The position numbers were made by a program, and so were the translations under genes. A DNA stretch of 33,486 bases from an uncultured Bacteroidales bacterium (GTDB taxonomy: Bacteria > Bacteroidota > Bacteroidia > Bacteroidales > P3), in the NCBI GenBank assembly GCA_947167075.1, contig CAMVGR010000019.1, positions 1-33,486 of the forward strand, written 5' to 3'. The notes under the pieces were generated by a model. The model was not told the DNA's origin, ran no database searches, and was given only the letters and a program-made list of their open reading frames with translations. Shown in pieces: positions 22,805-30,935 of this stretch (its first letter is position 1; each line of letters opens with the position of its first letter).

Positions 22805-23491
22805 ATGGAACTGAAGAAAAATCCCAAAGCCGACCTCGAAAAACGTCGGGGACTCTATCTGGAGATAGGTTTGGTAGTGATACTGGTGGCATCACTGGTC
22901 GCTTTCAATGTGAAGTCCTACGACAAGGAAGAGAAGGTCCAATTTGAACGCCAGGCGAGCGAGGAACAGGAAGAAATTGTGATACAGACTCAGCAAGAAG
23001 AGCTACCTCCTCCCCCTCCACCAGAGCAGCCAGAGGTGACCACTGAGTTTGAGGTGATTGATGACGACAAAGAGGTGAAGAACGAACTGGTTGTTAATGC
23101 TGAAGTAAACGAAGACACCAAGAATATCGAGATTGTCCAGGTTAAGGTGGAAGAGGAAGAAGAGGAAGAGGAAACACAGATTTTCACTGTCGTGGAGAAT
23201 GACCCTGAGTTCCCCGGCGGCATGGATGCTCTGTACAAATATCTCAGAGAGAATATTAAGTATCCGCAACTGGCACGTGAAAACAATATCACTGGTAAGG
23301 TGTATGTGACTTTCGTGGTAGAACGTGATGGTTCCATTGCCCAGCCTCGCGTGTTGAAAGATATTGGAGGTGGCTGCGGTGCAGAAGCTATTCGTGTGGT
23401 GAAATCCATGCCTAAGTGGACACCAGGAAAGCAGCGTGGCAAAGCTGTCCGTGTGCAGTTCAACCTACCCGTCAGTTTCAACCTGAGATAG
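22805..23491 (+). CDS. tonB: TonB-family energy transducer
   Basis: TonB spans the periplasm and passes energy from the ExbB-ExbD motor to outer-membrane receptors. The 228-residue product has a short cytoplasmic N-terminus (MELKKNPKADLEKRRGL), one membrane helix (about residues 18-36), a linker with a PPPPPP run near residue 70 and a run of seven glutamates near residue 120, and a TonB C-terminal domain from about residue 145. The domain opening (DPEFPGGMDALYKYLREN) and IKYPQLARENNITGKVYVTFVV, split near residue 160, are the Bacteroidetes type. It stands alone between its own promoter and terminator, with no exbB or exbD nearby. Several tonB paralogues are usual in this phylum, so its receptor cannot be inferred. 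Confidence 0.92.
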   Translation: MELKKNPKADLEKRRGLYLEIGLVVILVASLVAFNVKSYDKEEKVQFERQASEEQEEIVIQTQQEELPPPPPPEQPEVTTEFEVIDDDKEVKNELVVNAEVNEDTKNIEIVQVKVEEEEEEEETQIFTVVENDPEFPGGMDALYKYLRENIKYPQLARENNITGKVYVTFVVERDGSIAQPRVLKDIGGGCGAEAIRVVKSMPKWTPGKQRGKAVRVQFNLPVSFNLR

Positions 23492-23513
23492 TATATTTAT
23501 TCTGTAGATAAGT

Positions 23514-23566
23514 AAAAGGTTAAAGGGACTGGTATTATCAGTGTCTTTAACCTTTTCTGTTTTGTA
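23514..23566 (+). terminator. Terminator after tonB
   Basis: AAAAGGTTAAAG at 23514-23525 pairs perfectly with CTTTAACCTTTT at 23545-23556, and ACTG/CAGT extends the stem inside the loop. The tail is TCTGTTTTG. The ABC-F start codon is 17 bases beyond it and no promoter is visible between, so read-through is likely. Confidence 0.8.
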
Positions 23567-23582
23567 TGTTTCCTTATCTGTA

Positions 23583-25493
23583 ATGATCAGTGTCAATAAC
23601 CTTTCGGTCCAATTCACTGGTACCGACCTTTTCAGCAACGTGACATTCAACATTTCGGACCGCGATCGTGTCGGTTTGGTCGGGATGAACGGTGCGGGGA
23701 AAAGCACCCTGCTGAAGATATTGTGTGGTATGCAGGAGCCCGAACATGGCACTATCGTAGTGGCTAGCGGACAGACTGTCGGCTACCTTCCACAGGAGAT
23801 GGTGCCCGAGACTGTGGGTACTGTCATCGAGGAGGCTCTCACTGCTTTTAGCCATCTTGATGAACTGGAGCGTGAGCAGGAGCGTTTGGCAATAGCAATC
23901 GCCGAACGTACTGACTATGACAGTGCGGAATATGCCCGACTGTTGGAGCGCCACAACGAGGTGACGGAGCGTCTGGTGCTGTTGGAGGGAAGTCGTCGCC
24001 GCGAGGCTACGGAGAAGGTGCTACTGGGTCTGGGTTTCCGCCATTCGGATTTCGACAGTCCGGTGGCCGTGTTCAGTGGTGGCTGGCAGATGCGTGTCGA
24101 GCTGGCTAAACTTCTGCTGCGGCACCCCGACTTCCTGTTGCTCGATGAACCCACAAACCATCTCGATATAGAAAGTATCCAGTGGCTAGAGAACTACCTC
24201 CAGGGCTATACGGGTGCTGTGGTGCTGGTGAGTCACGACAGAACATTTCTGGATAATATTACTCACCGTACAATAGAGATCACTGCCGGCAGAATCTATG
24301 ACTATAAATGCCCCTACTCCGAATATGTGGTGCAGATGCAGGAACGCCGTGCCAGCCAGATGGCCCAGCTGACCAACCAACAGCGGCAGGTGGCTCAAAT
24401 CGAGGCGTTTATTGAACGTTTTCGATACAAGGCTACCAAAGCTAAACAGGTGCAGAGCAGGGTGAAGATGCTCGAACGTATGGAGCGTATCGAGGTGGAT
24501 GAGGTGAGTGCGGAAAGCATTCATTTCCAGTTTCCACCGGCTCCTCACAGTGGCAAGATAGTGATTGAGGCACAGCATTTGGGCAAAGCTTATGGCGATA
24601 ATCAGGTATTTGATGGTGTCGATTTCCTGCTTACATCGGGCCGAAAAGTCGCCTTTGTAGGGCGTAACGGAGAGGGAAAAAGCACCATGGCAAAAATCAT
24701 TGTGGGGGAAATCAACGACTATACGGGCACATTCCGCCTTGGAGCAGGCGTAGTGGTTGGCTACTATGCACAAAACCAAGCGGCTATGCTTAACATGGAT
24801 AAGACCGTCTACGAAACAATCGACGACATAGCACAGGGCGATATACGCCCTAAAATCCGCAATATTCTTGGCAGTTTTCTCTTCTCCGACGATGATATAG
24901 ACAAGAAGGTAAAAGTGCTAAGCGGAGGCGAGAAAGCACGACTGGCTCTTGCCAAGCTGCTCCTTACTCCGTGCAACCTGCTGGTCCTCGACGAGCCTAC
25001 CAACCACCTGGATATGAACAGCAAAGACATTCTAAAGAATGCGTTGCTCCAGTACACGGGTACCCTTGTGGTGGTGAGTCACGATCGCGACTTTCTGGGT
25101 GGCCTTACCGATGAGCTATACGAGTTTCGCGACGGTGCGGTCCATGAGTTCAAGGGCGATATCATGGAGTTTATGCAGGCACGCTATTCGGCAGAGAACA
25201 ATCCTCAATCGCCTTCAAAGACTAAGTCAGAGAACCGAAACGCTACGGCATCGAAGCTTGCCTACGAGCAGAGCAAGGAACGCGAACGCGAGCGCCGCCG
25301 CCTCCAAAACGTAGTGAAGCAAAAGGAACAAGAGATAGAAGCCTTGGAGACAGAATTGGCCAGCCGCGACCAGCAGCTTGCTACAGGAGAGGTGCAGTCG
25401 CCGCAGTTCTATGCTGAATATCAGCAATTGAAGCAAAGCTTGGAAGCCAAAATGGACGAGTGGGAGCAGGCTGTGATTGCTGCCGAAGTGTAG
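23583..25493 (+). CDS. ABC-F family ATPase (Uup/YdiF type)
   Basis: ABC-F proteins have two ATPase domains and no membrane part; they act on ribosomes to regulate or rescue translation. The 636-residue product has Walker A GMNGAGKS at 34-41 and FSGGWQMRVELAKLLL near 163. LLLDEPTNHLD follows, then the arm/linker region with many Arg/Lys (RYKATKAKQVQSRVKMLERM near 282). The second domain has GRNGEGKS near 360, LSGGEKARLALAKLLL and LVLDEPTNHLDMNS. A C-terminal coiled coil from about residue 555 (KERERERRRLQNVVKQKEQE) is typical of the Uup/YdiF type. ATG 23583 gives MISVNNLSVQF, the standard opening; the earlier in-frame ATG lies within the terminator loop. Confidence 0.92.
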   Translation: MISVNNLSVQFTGTDLFSNVTFNISDRDRVGLVGMNGAGKSTLLKILCGMQEPEHGTIVVASGQTVGYLPQEMVPETVGTVIEEALTAFSHLDELEREQERLAIAIAERTDYDSAEYARLLERHNEVTERLVLLEGSRRREATEKVLLGLGFRHSDFDSPVAVFSGGWQMRVELAKLLLRHPDFLLLDEPTNHLDIESIQWLENYLQGYTGAVVLVSHDRTFLDNITHRTIEITAGRIYDYKCPYSEYVVQMQERRASQMAQLTNQQRQVAQIEAFIERFRYKATKAKQVQSRVKMLERMERIEVDEVSAESIHFQFPPAPHSGKIVIEAQHLGKAYGDNQVFDGVDFLLTSGRKVAFVGRNGEGKSTMAKIIVGEINDYTGTFRLGAGVVVGYYAQNQAAMLNMDKTVYETIDDIAQGDIRPKIRNILGSFLFSDDDIDKKVKVLSGGEKARLALAKLLLTPCNLLVLDEPTNHLDMNSKDILKNALLQYTGTLVVVSHDRDFLGGLTDELYEFRDGAVHEFKGDIMEFMQARYSAENNPQSPSKTKSENRNATASKLAYEQSKERERERRRLQNVVKQKEQEIEALETELASRDQQLATGEVQSPQFYAEYQQLKQSLEAKMDEWEQAVIAAEV

Positions 25494-25540
25494 ATAAAAA
25501 CGCCCGACGTAGAATTACCCACTGAAACACATATCATTAC

Positions 25541-25610
25541 CGTACCTTCACCGTACTTCAACCGTACATGAACCGTACATGCACCGTACATGAACCGTAC
25601 CATCCTCGCT
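25541..25610 (+). repeat. 11-bp-unit interspersed repeat, copy 4
   Basis: Units: CGTACCTTCAC (25541), CGTACTTCAAC (25552), CGTACATGAAC (25563), CGTACATGCAC (25574), CGTACATGAAC (25585), then CGTACCATCCTCGCT. The phase and the TTC-then-ATG order are those of the other copies, with a few C-to-A changes. The last 15 bases match the flank of copy 3 in reverse complement. It lies in the 304-base gap between the ABC-F gene and the first DUF3857 gene. The rest of that gap (25494-25540 and 25611-25763) shows nothing else. Confidence 0.85.
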
Positions 25611-25763
25611 CTTTCACCGCGACGGTCCGTTCTATTCACGTGGCATTCAGCCCGCGGGTATATGGTATGTTTTGTGTAGGTGTAATCCATTGATTGATTT
25701 TATGCTATGAGGTGCATTGCTGCATGGTGTGCATTTTTTTTATAACATTCCAATTTTTATTAG

Positions 25764-25771
25764 TAATTTTG
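25764..25771 (+). promoter_or_regulatory. Promoter box of the DUF3857 gene cluster
   Basis: TAATTTTG followed by C, an exact TAnnTTTG box 26 bases before the ATG at 25798. A T-tract rather than a clear TTG lies in the -33 region. Confidence 0.65.
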
Positions 25772-25797
25772 CATTTTCAATATTGAATAATAAAGCG

Positions 25798-27786
25798 ATG
25801 AAGAAGATTTTATCTTTGCTTGCAGTGGCAGGACTTTTATCGGTTGTTTCTGTTGCATATAGCCAGCAGTCGGTTGGAAAATATGATGGAATGAATACGG
25901 TTACGGTATTCGATTCAACGGGTGTCTATATGGAGGAAAGTGGATTGAGCCATGTGTTGGTTCATCGACTGGTGAGAATGAATTCGTACGCGGGATGTTC
26001 GCAATGGAGCACATACAAGATGGACTATGATCCCCTCTCGGCCTACTGCGACATTACCCATTTGCTCATACATCGTGCTGGAGGTGCGACCGACACACTA
26101 CTATGGCCCGAACGCGACGGCAATGTGACGGTATACGACTATGTGGCTCCGGCGCGCATGATCTACTGGGGAGCAAGCCAGAAGATGGTGGAAATAGGCC
26201 ATCTGGATATAGGCGATGCAGTGGAGGTGTGGACATATAAAAAGGGGTATACTTATGCACTGCTTGCCGACGAGCAACCGTCGCTCAACAGCACATTTGC
26301 CGCCCTTCCTGCCGACGATGCTCGCTATATTCCTCCGATGAAGGGTCACTACTACGACATCGTCCCTTTCTGGAGCGATCAGCCTATAGAGTACAAAGTG
26401 TACCAACTCAATATCCTCGACAGCAAAACCCTTCAGTACAGGGTGTATAATGGCGATGTGAAAGTTAGCGACGAGGCAGCCGATGAGGATGGTCGCACGC
26501 TCTACACATTCAGTAAACGCAACATCATGCCCCTCAAACGTGAACAGCGTGCATGGGCAAACAACGACATCGAGTGCAAGTTGCTCCTCTCTACCAGTCC
26601 CGACTGGCAGGCCAAGAGCCGCTGGTTCTATGGTGTGAACGAGGATTACGGTAGCTTTGTACCGACTCCTGCTATGAAGAAAAAGGTGGATGAATTGGTG
26701 CGCGGATGCAAGACGGAGCTCGACAGCATCGCTGCACTCACCCACTGGGTGGCCGACAACATCCGCTACGCGGGTATCTCGATGGGCGAAGGAGAGGGAT
26801 TTACCCTCCACAATGCCGAAATGAATTTCACCGATCGCTGCGGAGTGTGTAAGGACAAGGCCTCGACCCTCGTTTCCATGCTTCGTGCTGCCGGATTCAA
26901 AGCCTATGCTGCTATGACGATGGCGGGCGAAAGAATAGATCGCATCCCTGCCGACCAGTTCAACCATTCGGTCTGTGCGGTGCAGATGCGCGATGGCCAT
27001 TTCGAGTTGCTCGATCCCACATGGGTACCCAATGTGCGTGAATTGTGGAGCTCGGCAGAGCAGCAGCAAGGCTATCTGATCGGCACAGCCGAAGGGTGTG
27101 ACCTGATGGAGACCCCAATCTCGGCTCCAGAAAACCACTATGTCCGGATTGTGGGCAACAGTAGAATCGACCTCGATGGCGGACTGCATGGCACTATCAC
27201 CATAGAGGCTGAAGGCCAAAGCGATGCCGCTGTGCGTGGCGTATTCAATGCCAACCAAGATGACTGGCGCCACAACCTCGAGTTGGAACTGCTTCGCATC
27301 GCACCAAATGCACAAATCATAGACATCCAGTACACCAATCCCGACCGCTACCTGGAGCAACCGGTGCGGATCACATACAGCTACTACATTCCAGAATATG
27401 CTACCGTTACGGGCGATGTCATCGAGTTTATCCCCATCACGGCACGCAACTTCTACAAGCGTGCTATGGGGCACCTCTACTTCGACTTCAGTCAGACCAA
27501 ACGTACGCAGCCTTTCAGCGACCGATGCAGCCGTTTGATCGATATACGTGAGACTGTTACACTGCCATTTGCTCCTAGCCAGCTGCACTACCCGATGGTG
27601 GATGGCATCGCTAATCCGGCAGCTTCGTTCGGCTGTGGATTCCAGCTGAATGGTGCTACACTGACGTTTGGCGAACAGGTTGTGTTTGGCAAACGTCGCT
27701 ACGAAGCCGAGGATTGGCTTCCATTCCGTGCCACCTCGCTGAATCAGATAAAACTCAGTGAAACCCCTGTCATACTTACCAAATAG
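25798..27786 (+). CDS. Exported DUF3857 and transglutaminase-like protein
   Basis: The 662-residue product has a signal peptide (MKKILSLLAVAGLLSVVSVAYS, cut before QQ). An N-terminal DUF3857 beta-domain spans about residues 40-290, and a transglutaminase-fold domain about 300-420. A complete catalytic triad can be read: Cys351 in GVCKDKAST, His390 in FNHSVCAV and Asp406 in LLDPTW. A C-terminal beta-rich region (about 440-655) follows. Transglutaminase-fold enzymes act as peptidases or acyl transferases; the substrate here is unknown. ATG 25798 is chosen for the signal peptide and the promoter just upstream. It is followed 57 bases later by a second DUF3857 gene. Confidence 0.85.
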   Translation: MKKILSLLAVAGLLSVVSVAYSQQSVGKYDGMNTVTVFDSTGVYMEESGLSHVLVHRLVRMNSYAGCSQWSTYKMDYDPLSAYCDITHLLIHRAGGATDTLLWPERDGNVTVYDYVAPARMIYWGASQKMVEIGHLDIGDAVEVWTYKKGYTYALLADEQPSLNSTFAALPADDARYIPPMKGHYYDIVPFWSDQPIEYKVYQLNILDSKTLQYRVYNGDVKVSDEAADEDGRTLYTFSKRNIMPLKREQRAWANNDIECKLLLSTSPDWQAKSRWFYGVNEDYGSFVPTPAMKKKVDELVRGCKTELDSIAALTHWVADNIRYAGISMGEGEGFTLHNAEMNFTDRCGVCKDKASTLVSMLRAAGFKAYAAMTMAGERIDRIPADQFNHSVCAVQMRDGHFELLDPTWVPNVRELWSSAEQQQGYLIGTAEGCDLMETPISAPENHYVRIVGNSRIDLDGGLHGTITIEAEGQSDAAVRGVFNANQDDWRHNLELELLRIAPNAQIIDIQYTNPDRYLEQPVRITYSYYIPEYATVTGDVIEFIPITARNFYKRAMGHLYFDFSQTKRTQPFSDRCSRLIDIRETVTLPFAPSQLHYPMVDGIANPAASFGCGFQLNGATLTFGEQVVFGKRRYEAEDWLPFRATSLNQIKLSETPVILTK

Positions 27787-27843
27787 GCAAAGACAACAAT
27801 TCTTTAGAAAGAGACAGTGATTTAAAAAGAAAAAAGTAACAGT

Positions 27844-29325
27844 ATGAAAAAGATATTTTTGACCGCCTTTGTGATGCTGATGCTTATGCCGGTTGTTGGG
27901 CAAGATGCGAGATATAAGCTGCTGAAACAGGAATGGGTTGTCAAGGCTGACGGCACCAGCGACTATCACTATCGTCACGAAGTGCAAATTCTTCGCAACA
28001 GAGCGTTGACAGCTTATGCCGACAAGGGTGAGACTTTTGTGGTATACAATCCTGATTTGGAAGAACTTGTTGTGAACGAAGTGTACACTATTCAGAAAGA
28101 CGGCACTCGTGTGAATATGCCTCAAAACGCTTTCGTATATCAGCTTCCCTCACAATGTGTCGACTGTGGTAGAATGGCACACATGAGGGAATTGGCCATG
28201 ATACATACGGGTATGGAATTGGGCTGTACAATCGTGGTCGACTATACGATTCACCGCAAATACAATTTGATTAACGAAACCATCGAGTTGGTGAAGGATT
28301 GTCCGGTCGATCGCTGGGAAGTGAGTGTCAATGTTCCAGAGGGCCAAGATTTCCATGCCACACTATCCGATCCAAAGATATTGGAGACCAATCCGGTAGA
28401 ATATAAGGCTGACAATGTGTACCGACTTACACTGACAAATGTTCCTCGCCAATTTGTGGACAACTATCTCCCCAGCCGTGAGAGTCTTTATCCGATGCTC
28501 CATTTCTTCAACGGGGTGCCAGAATTCCACCCTGCTTTCGACCGCAATGGTCTGAGCGAGGCAGACGGACTATTGAGTCATTTGCCCAAAGGTTCTGATG
28601 CCCGCGATAGGATACGCACCATCAGCAACTATGTGGTAGATAATATTCATCTGAACGACATCGCCCCAAAACATTTGGGATACAACCATGCTTCGGCATT
28701 GCAGGTGTGGCAAAGTGGTTGCGGTACAGCAACCGATAAGGCTGTCTTGCTGGCTGCATTGTTGAATCAGGCAGATTTCCAAGCTCAAGTGGTGGGCGAC
28801 AATGGTGACGAGGTGGGGGTGATGATAGATACTTTGGAATACCGTATAGGAGTGAGGCATAGAAACCAAATGACGCTTTATGGCGAAGCAAGAGATGAGG
28901 TTCGTCAGGTAAGAATAGGTGCTGACCAAAAGAAAAACGTGATAGCTACTCCGACATTTGATACACTGGAGGATGGTTTCTATCGTATGCATTTTGAACC
29001 CATAAAGGGGGTGAATCTGTATAGTGCTGGTAATTTGGCCATCAGCCGTCAGGCTCCATTGCAGGGTACGCCGTGCGACGTGGAGTGCAGTCAAGTGTAT
29101 AATGTTGCGGGTATGAAAATGGTGGATAAAGAAATCCAAATAAGCCGTAGCTATGAGGGTGTAGGAGAAGTGTCTGTCTGTGTGAAACAGAAAGGCAAAA
29201 AGGTGTACGTGGATAAAAAACTCAAGCTAGAACAAAGCATTGTACCGGTCGAAGATTATGCTAAATTCAGAGAGTTACTAGTGCTGTGGCAAAATAAATC
29301 GGATCTACTGTTTAAGAAGAAATAA
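27844..29325 (+). CDS. Exported DUF3857 protein with degenerate transglutaminase fold
   Basis: The 493-residue product has a signal peptide (MKKIFLTAFVMLMLMPVVG, cut before QD). A DUF3857 domain spans about residues 25-240 (VVKADGTSDYHYRHEVQIL, GCTIVVDYTIHRKYNL), and a transglutaminase-like helical part about 255-330. The segment SGCGTATDKAVLLAALL aligns with the Cys-bearing helix of the preceding gene. The catalytic Cys is replaced by Ala296, and no His or Asp partner appears where expected. It is therefore probably a non-catalytic partner of the 25798-27786 protein. The C-terminal 130 residues are beta-rich. No promoter is visible in the 57-base gap, so the pair is likely co-transcribed. 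Confidence 0.8.
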   Translation: MKKIFLTAFVMLMLMPVVGQDARYKLLKQEWVVKADGTSDYHYRHEVQILRNRALTAYADKGETFVVYNPDLEELVVNEVYTIQKDGTRVNMPQNAFVYQLPSQCVDCGRMAHMRELAMIHTGMELGCTIVVDYTIHRKYNLINETIELVKDCPVDRWEVSVNVPEGQDFHATLSDPKILETNPVEYKADNVYRLTLTNVPRQFVDNYLPSRESLYPMLHFFNGVPEFHPAFDRNGLSEADGLLSHLPKGSDARDRIRTISNYVVDNIHLNDIAPKHLGYNHASALQVWQSGCGTATDKAVLLAALLNQADFQAQVVGDNGDEVGVMIDTLEYRIGVRHRNQMTLYGEARDEVRQVRIGADQKKNVIATPTFDTLEDGFYRMHFEPIKGVNLYSAGNLAISRQAPLQGTPCDVECSQVYNVAGMKMVDKEIQISRSYEGVGEVSVCVKQKGKKVYVDKKLKLEQSIVPVEDYAKFRELLVLWQNKSDLLFKKK

Positions 29326-29414
29326 CATATAATTCTACAAGATTACCTGTAGATCTAGAACTAAATCATTTAAATAGTACGAAAAAACAACAGTGATAAT
29401 TAATATAAAAGGAT

Positions 29415-30875
29415 ATGAAACGGTTTTTTAATTCATTGCTTATAGCAATGCTTGTTCTCGCGACTCCGACTGTAAACGGAAAAAACCTCTCGCTGGAGAC
29501 TGTCAAGGACGCTGCAGTGCACTACATGCAGCACAACACATCGCTGGTCCGTCTGACAGCCGATCAGTTGACACTTGACCGTACATGGGTCAATCCTTCG
29601 ACCCAAGAGGCAACCATGTACCTCTTTACTACCAGTGGAGAAGGGTGGATCATCATGACAGCAGTGTCCTCGATGGACCCAGTCGTGGCATATTCGGACG
29701 ACAGTGAGTTTAATGTGGACTGTGTGCCGGAATCGTTGGAATGGTGGCTCGGCAATTACAACAAGATGGTCTGCGAGGCTCAAAACTATGAAGTCAGAGA
29801 TACCTTGCCCGAACATCCCGAATGGAGCCAATTGATCAATCACGAGTTAAAGGGCAATACAAAAGACACTCAAGTACGTCTGATGTTCGAGAAATGGGAT
29901 CAGGGTAGCATCAATGGTGACGATTACAATATGTATTCACCTGTCATTCGCGACACGGTTTGCCCCACTGGATGCGTGGCTACTGCCATGTCCCAAATCA
30001 TGCACTATTACAAATACCCTGTCCAACCTAAGGGATATGTCAAATATAAGCCACAGGAATTAGGCGAATTCTTGGAAATTACCTATGATGATTCTGTAGG
30101 ATTTGACTATTCGATAATGCCCAACCAAATCAGCAAATATAGCACACCGACAGAACAACGTAAGGAGATTTCCCGCTTGCAGTATTTTGCAGGTGTGGCT
30201 GTGTATATGGATTATGCACCAAGTGGAAGTGGTACACAAAGCAACAAAGTGCCTACTGCAATGAAGGGTCGCTTTAAATATGAACTTGGACAGTTGAAAT
30301 ATCGTTCACAGATGGGAGACAGTGTATTTATGAGCACCCTCAGAGAATCCCTACTAAACAAAAATCCACTGTATATGAGTGGTTCCAGTTCGGTCGGCGG
30401 CAATGTGCACGCAGCCGGTCATGCATGGGTTTGCTGTGGCTATCGCACAGAAAACACCAAGATGTATTTCATGAATTGGGGATGGGATGGAACTGGCAAT
30501 GGCTATTTCAATTTGTATGACAATGATATGCCTTTGCAGGTTGGATATATCAAATATAACTTTAATAAAGGTCAGGCAGCTATATTTGGAATGACACCTC
30601 CGGCTGATTCTCTTCTGGCTATCGAAAGCCGCGAGAAAGACGAGGCATTCATGCTCGGAAAAGCCTATCCAAACCCGGCCAGTTCGCAGATCACACTGCC
30701 ATACTATAGCCGAGAAAACGCAGACCTACAAATCTTCGCAGTAGACGGACGAATGGTTATGTCTAAGAGTGTACGTGCTGGTGAAGGGGATGTGGTTATC
30801 TCGATCGACGCTCTCCCTGCAGGTGTATATATCTACCGTCTAGGAAGTAGCTATGGAAAATTTGTTAGAAAATAG
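29415..30875 (+). CDS. C10-family (streptopain-like) cysteine protease with T9SS sorting domain
   Basis: A secreted papain-like protease of MEROPS family C10, related to SpeB and periodontain. The 486-residue product has a signal peptide (about 1-22) and an inhibitory propeptide (about 24-150, with DPVVAYSDDSEF, the Spi-type feature). The mature protease has Cys187 in CPTGCVATAMSQIMHYY, His336 in AAGHAWVCCGY, and the Asn354-Trp355 pair in FMNWGWDGTGNGYF. Residues about 417-486 (AYPNPASSQITLPY, LPAGVYIYRLGSSYGKFVRK) are a type A T9SS C-terminal sorting domain. The enzyme should therefore be exported through the outer membrane and anchored or released. It follows the DUF3857 pair by 89 bases with no promoter box that I can see. 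Confidence 0.93.
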   Translation: MKRFFNSLLIAMLVLATPTVNGKNLSLETVKDAAVHYMQHNTSLVRLTADQLTLDRTWVNPSTQEATMYLFTTSGEGWIIMTAVSSMDPVVAYSDDSEFNVDCVPESLEWWLGNYNKMVCEAQNYEVRDTLPEHPEWSQLINHELKGNTKDTQVRLMFEKWDQGSINGDDYNMYSPVIRDTVCPTGCVATAMSQIMHYYKYPVQPKGYVKYKPQELGEFLEITYDDSVGFDYSIMPNQISKYSTPTEQRKEISRLQYFAGVAVYMDYAPSGSGTQSNKVPTAMKGRFKYELGQLKYRSQMGDSVFMSTLRESLLNKNPLYMSGSSSVGGNVHAAGHAWVCCGYRTENTKMYFMNWGWDGTGNGYFNLYDNDMPLQVGYIKYNFNKGQAAIFGMTPPADSLLAIESREKDEAFMLGKAYPNPASSQITLPYYSRENADLQIFAVDGRMVMSKSVRAGEGDVVISIDALPAGVYIYRLGSSYGKFVRK

Positions 30876-30897
30876 TTAGATAATACTAGAAAACATC

Positions 30898-30934
30898 AGA
30901 CGCTCGAGAGAAATACCTCGAGCGTCTTTTGTTT
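30898..30934. terminator. Bidirectional terminator between protease and kinase genes
   Basis: AGACGCTCGAG at 30898-30908 pairs perfectly with CTCGAGCGTCT at 30917-30927 around an 8-base loop. On the plus strand it is followed by TTTGTTT. On the minus strand it is followed by GATGTTTTC, a weaker tail. It separates the convergent C10 protease and histidine kinase genes. Confidence 0.85.
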
Positions 30935-30935
30935 A

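Noticed and set aside
23583..25493. ABC-F gene as an antibiotic-resistance determinant
   Set aside because: The two domains, long charged linker and C-terminal coiled coil fit the housekeeping Uup/YdiF type. Nothing in the context suggests resistance.
26101..28125. A 674-codon open frame on the minus strand
   Set aside because: It lies opposite the two DUF3857 genes, spans their intergenic gap, and its product has no signal peptide, domain or normal composition. It is a shadow of GC-biased codons.
29334..29353. Inverted repeat TCTACA...TGTAGA before the C10 protease gene
   Set aside because: The stem is only 6 bp with no T-run, too weak to call a terminator or an operator.
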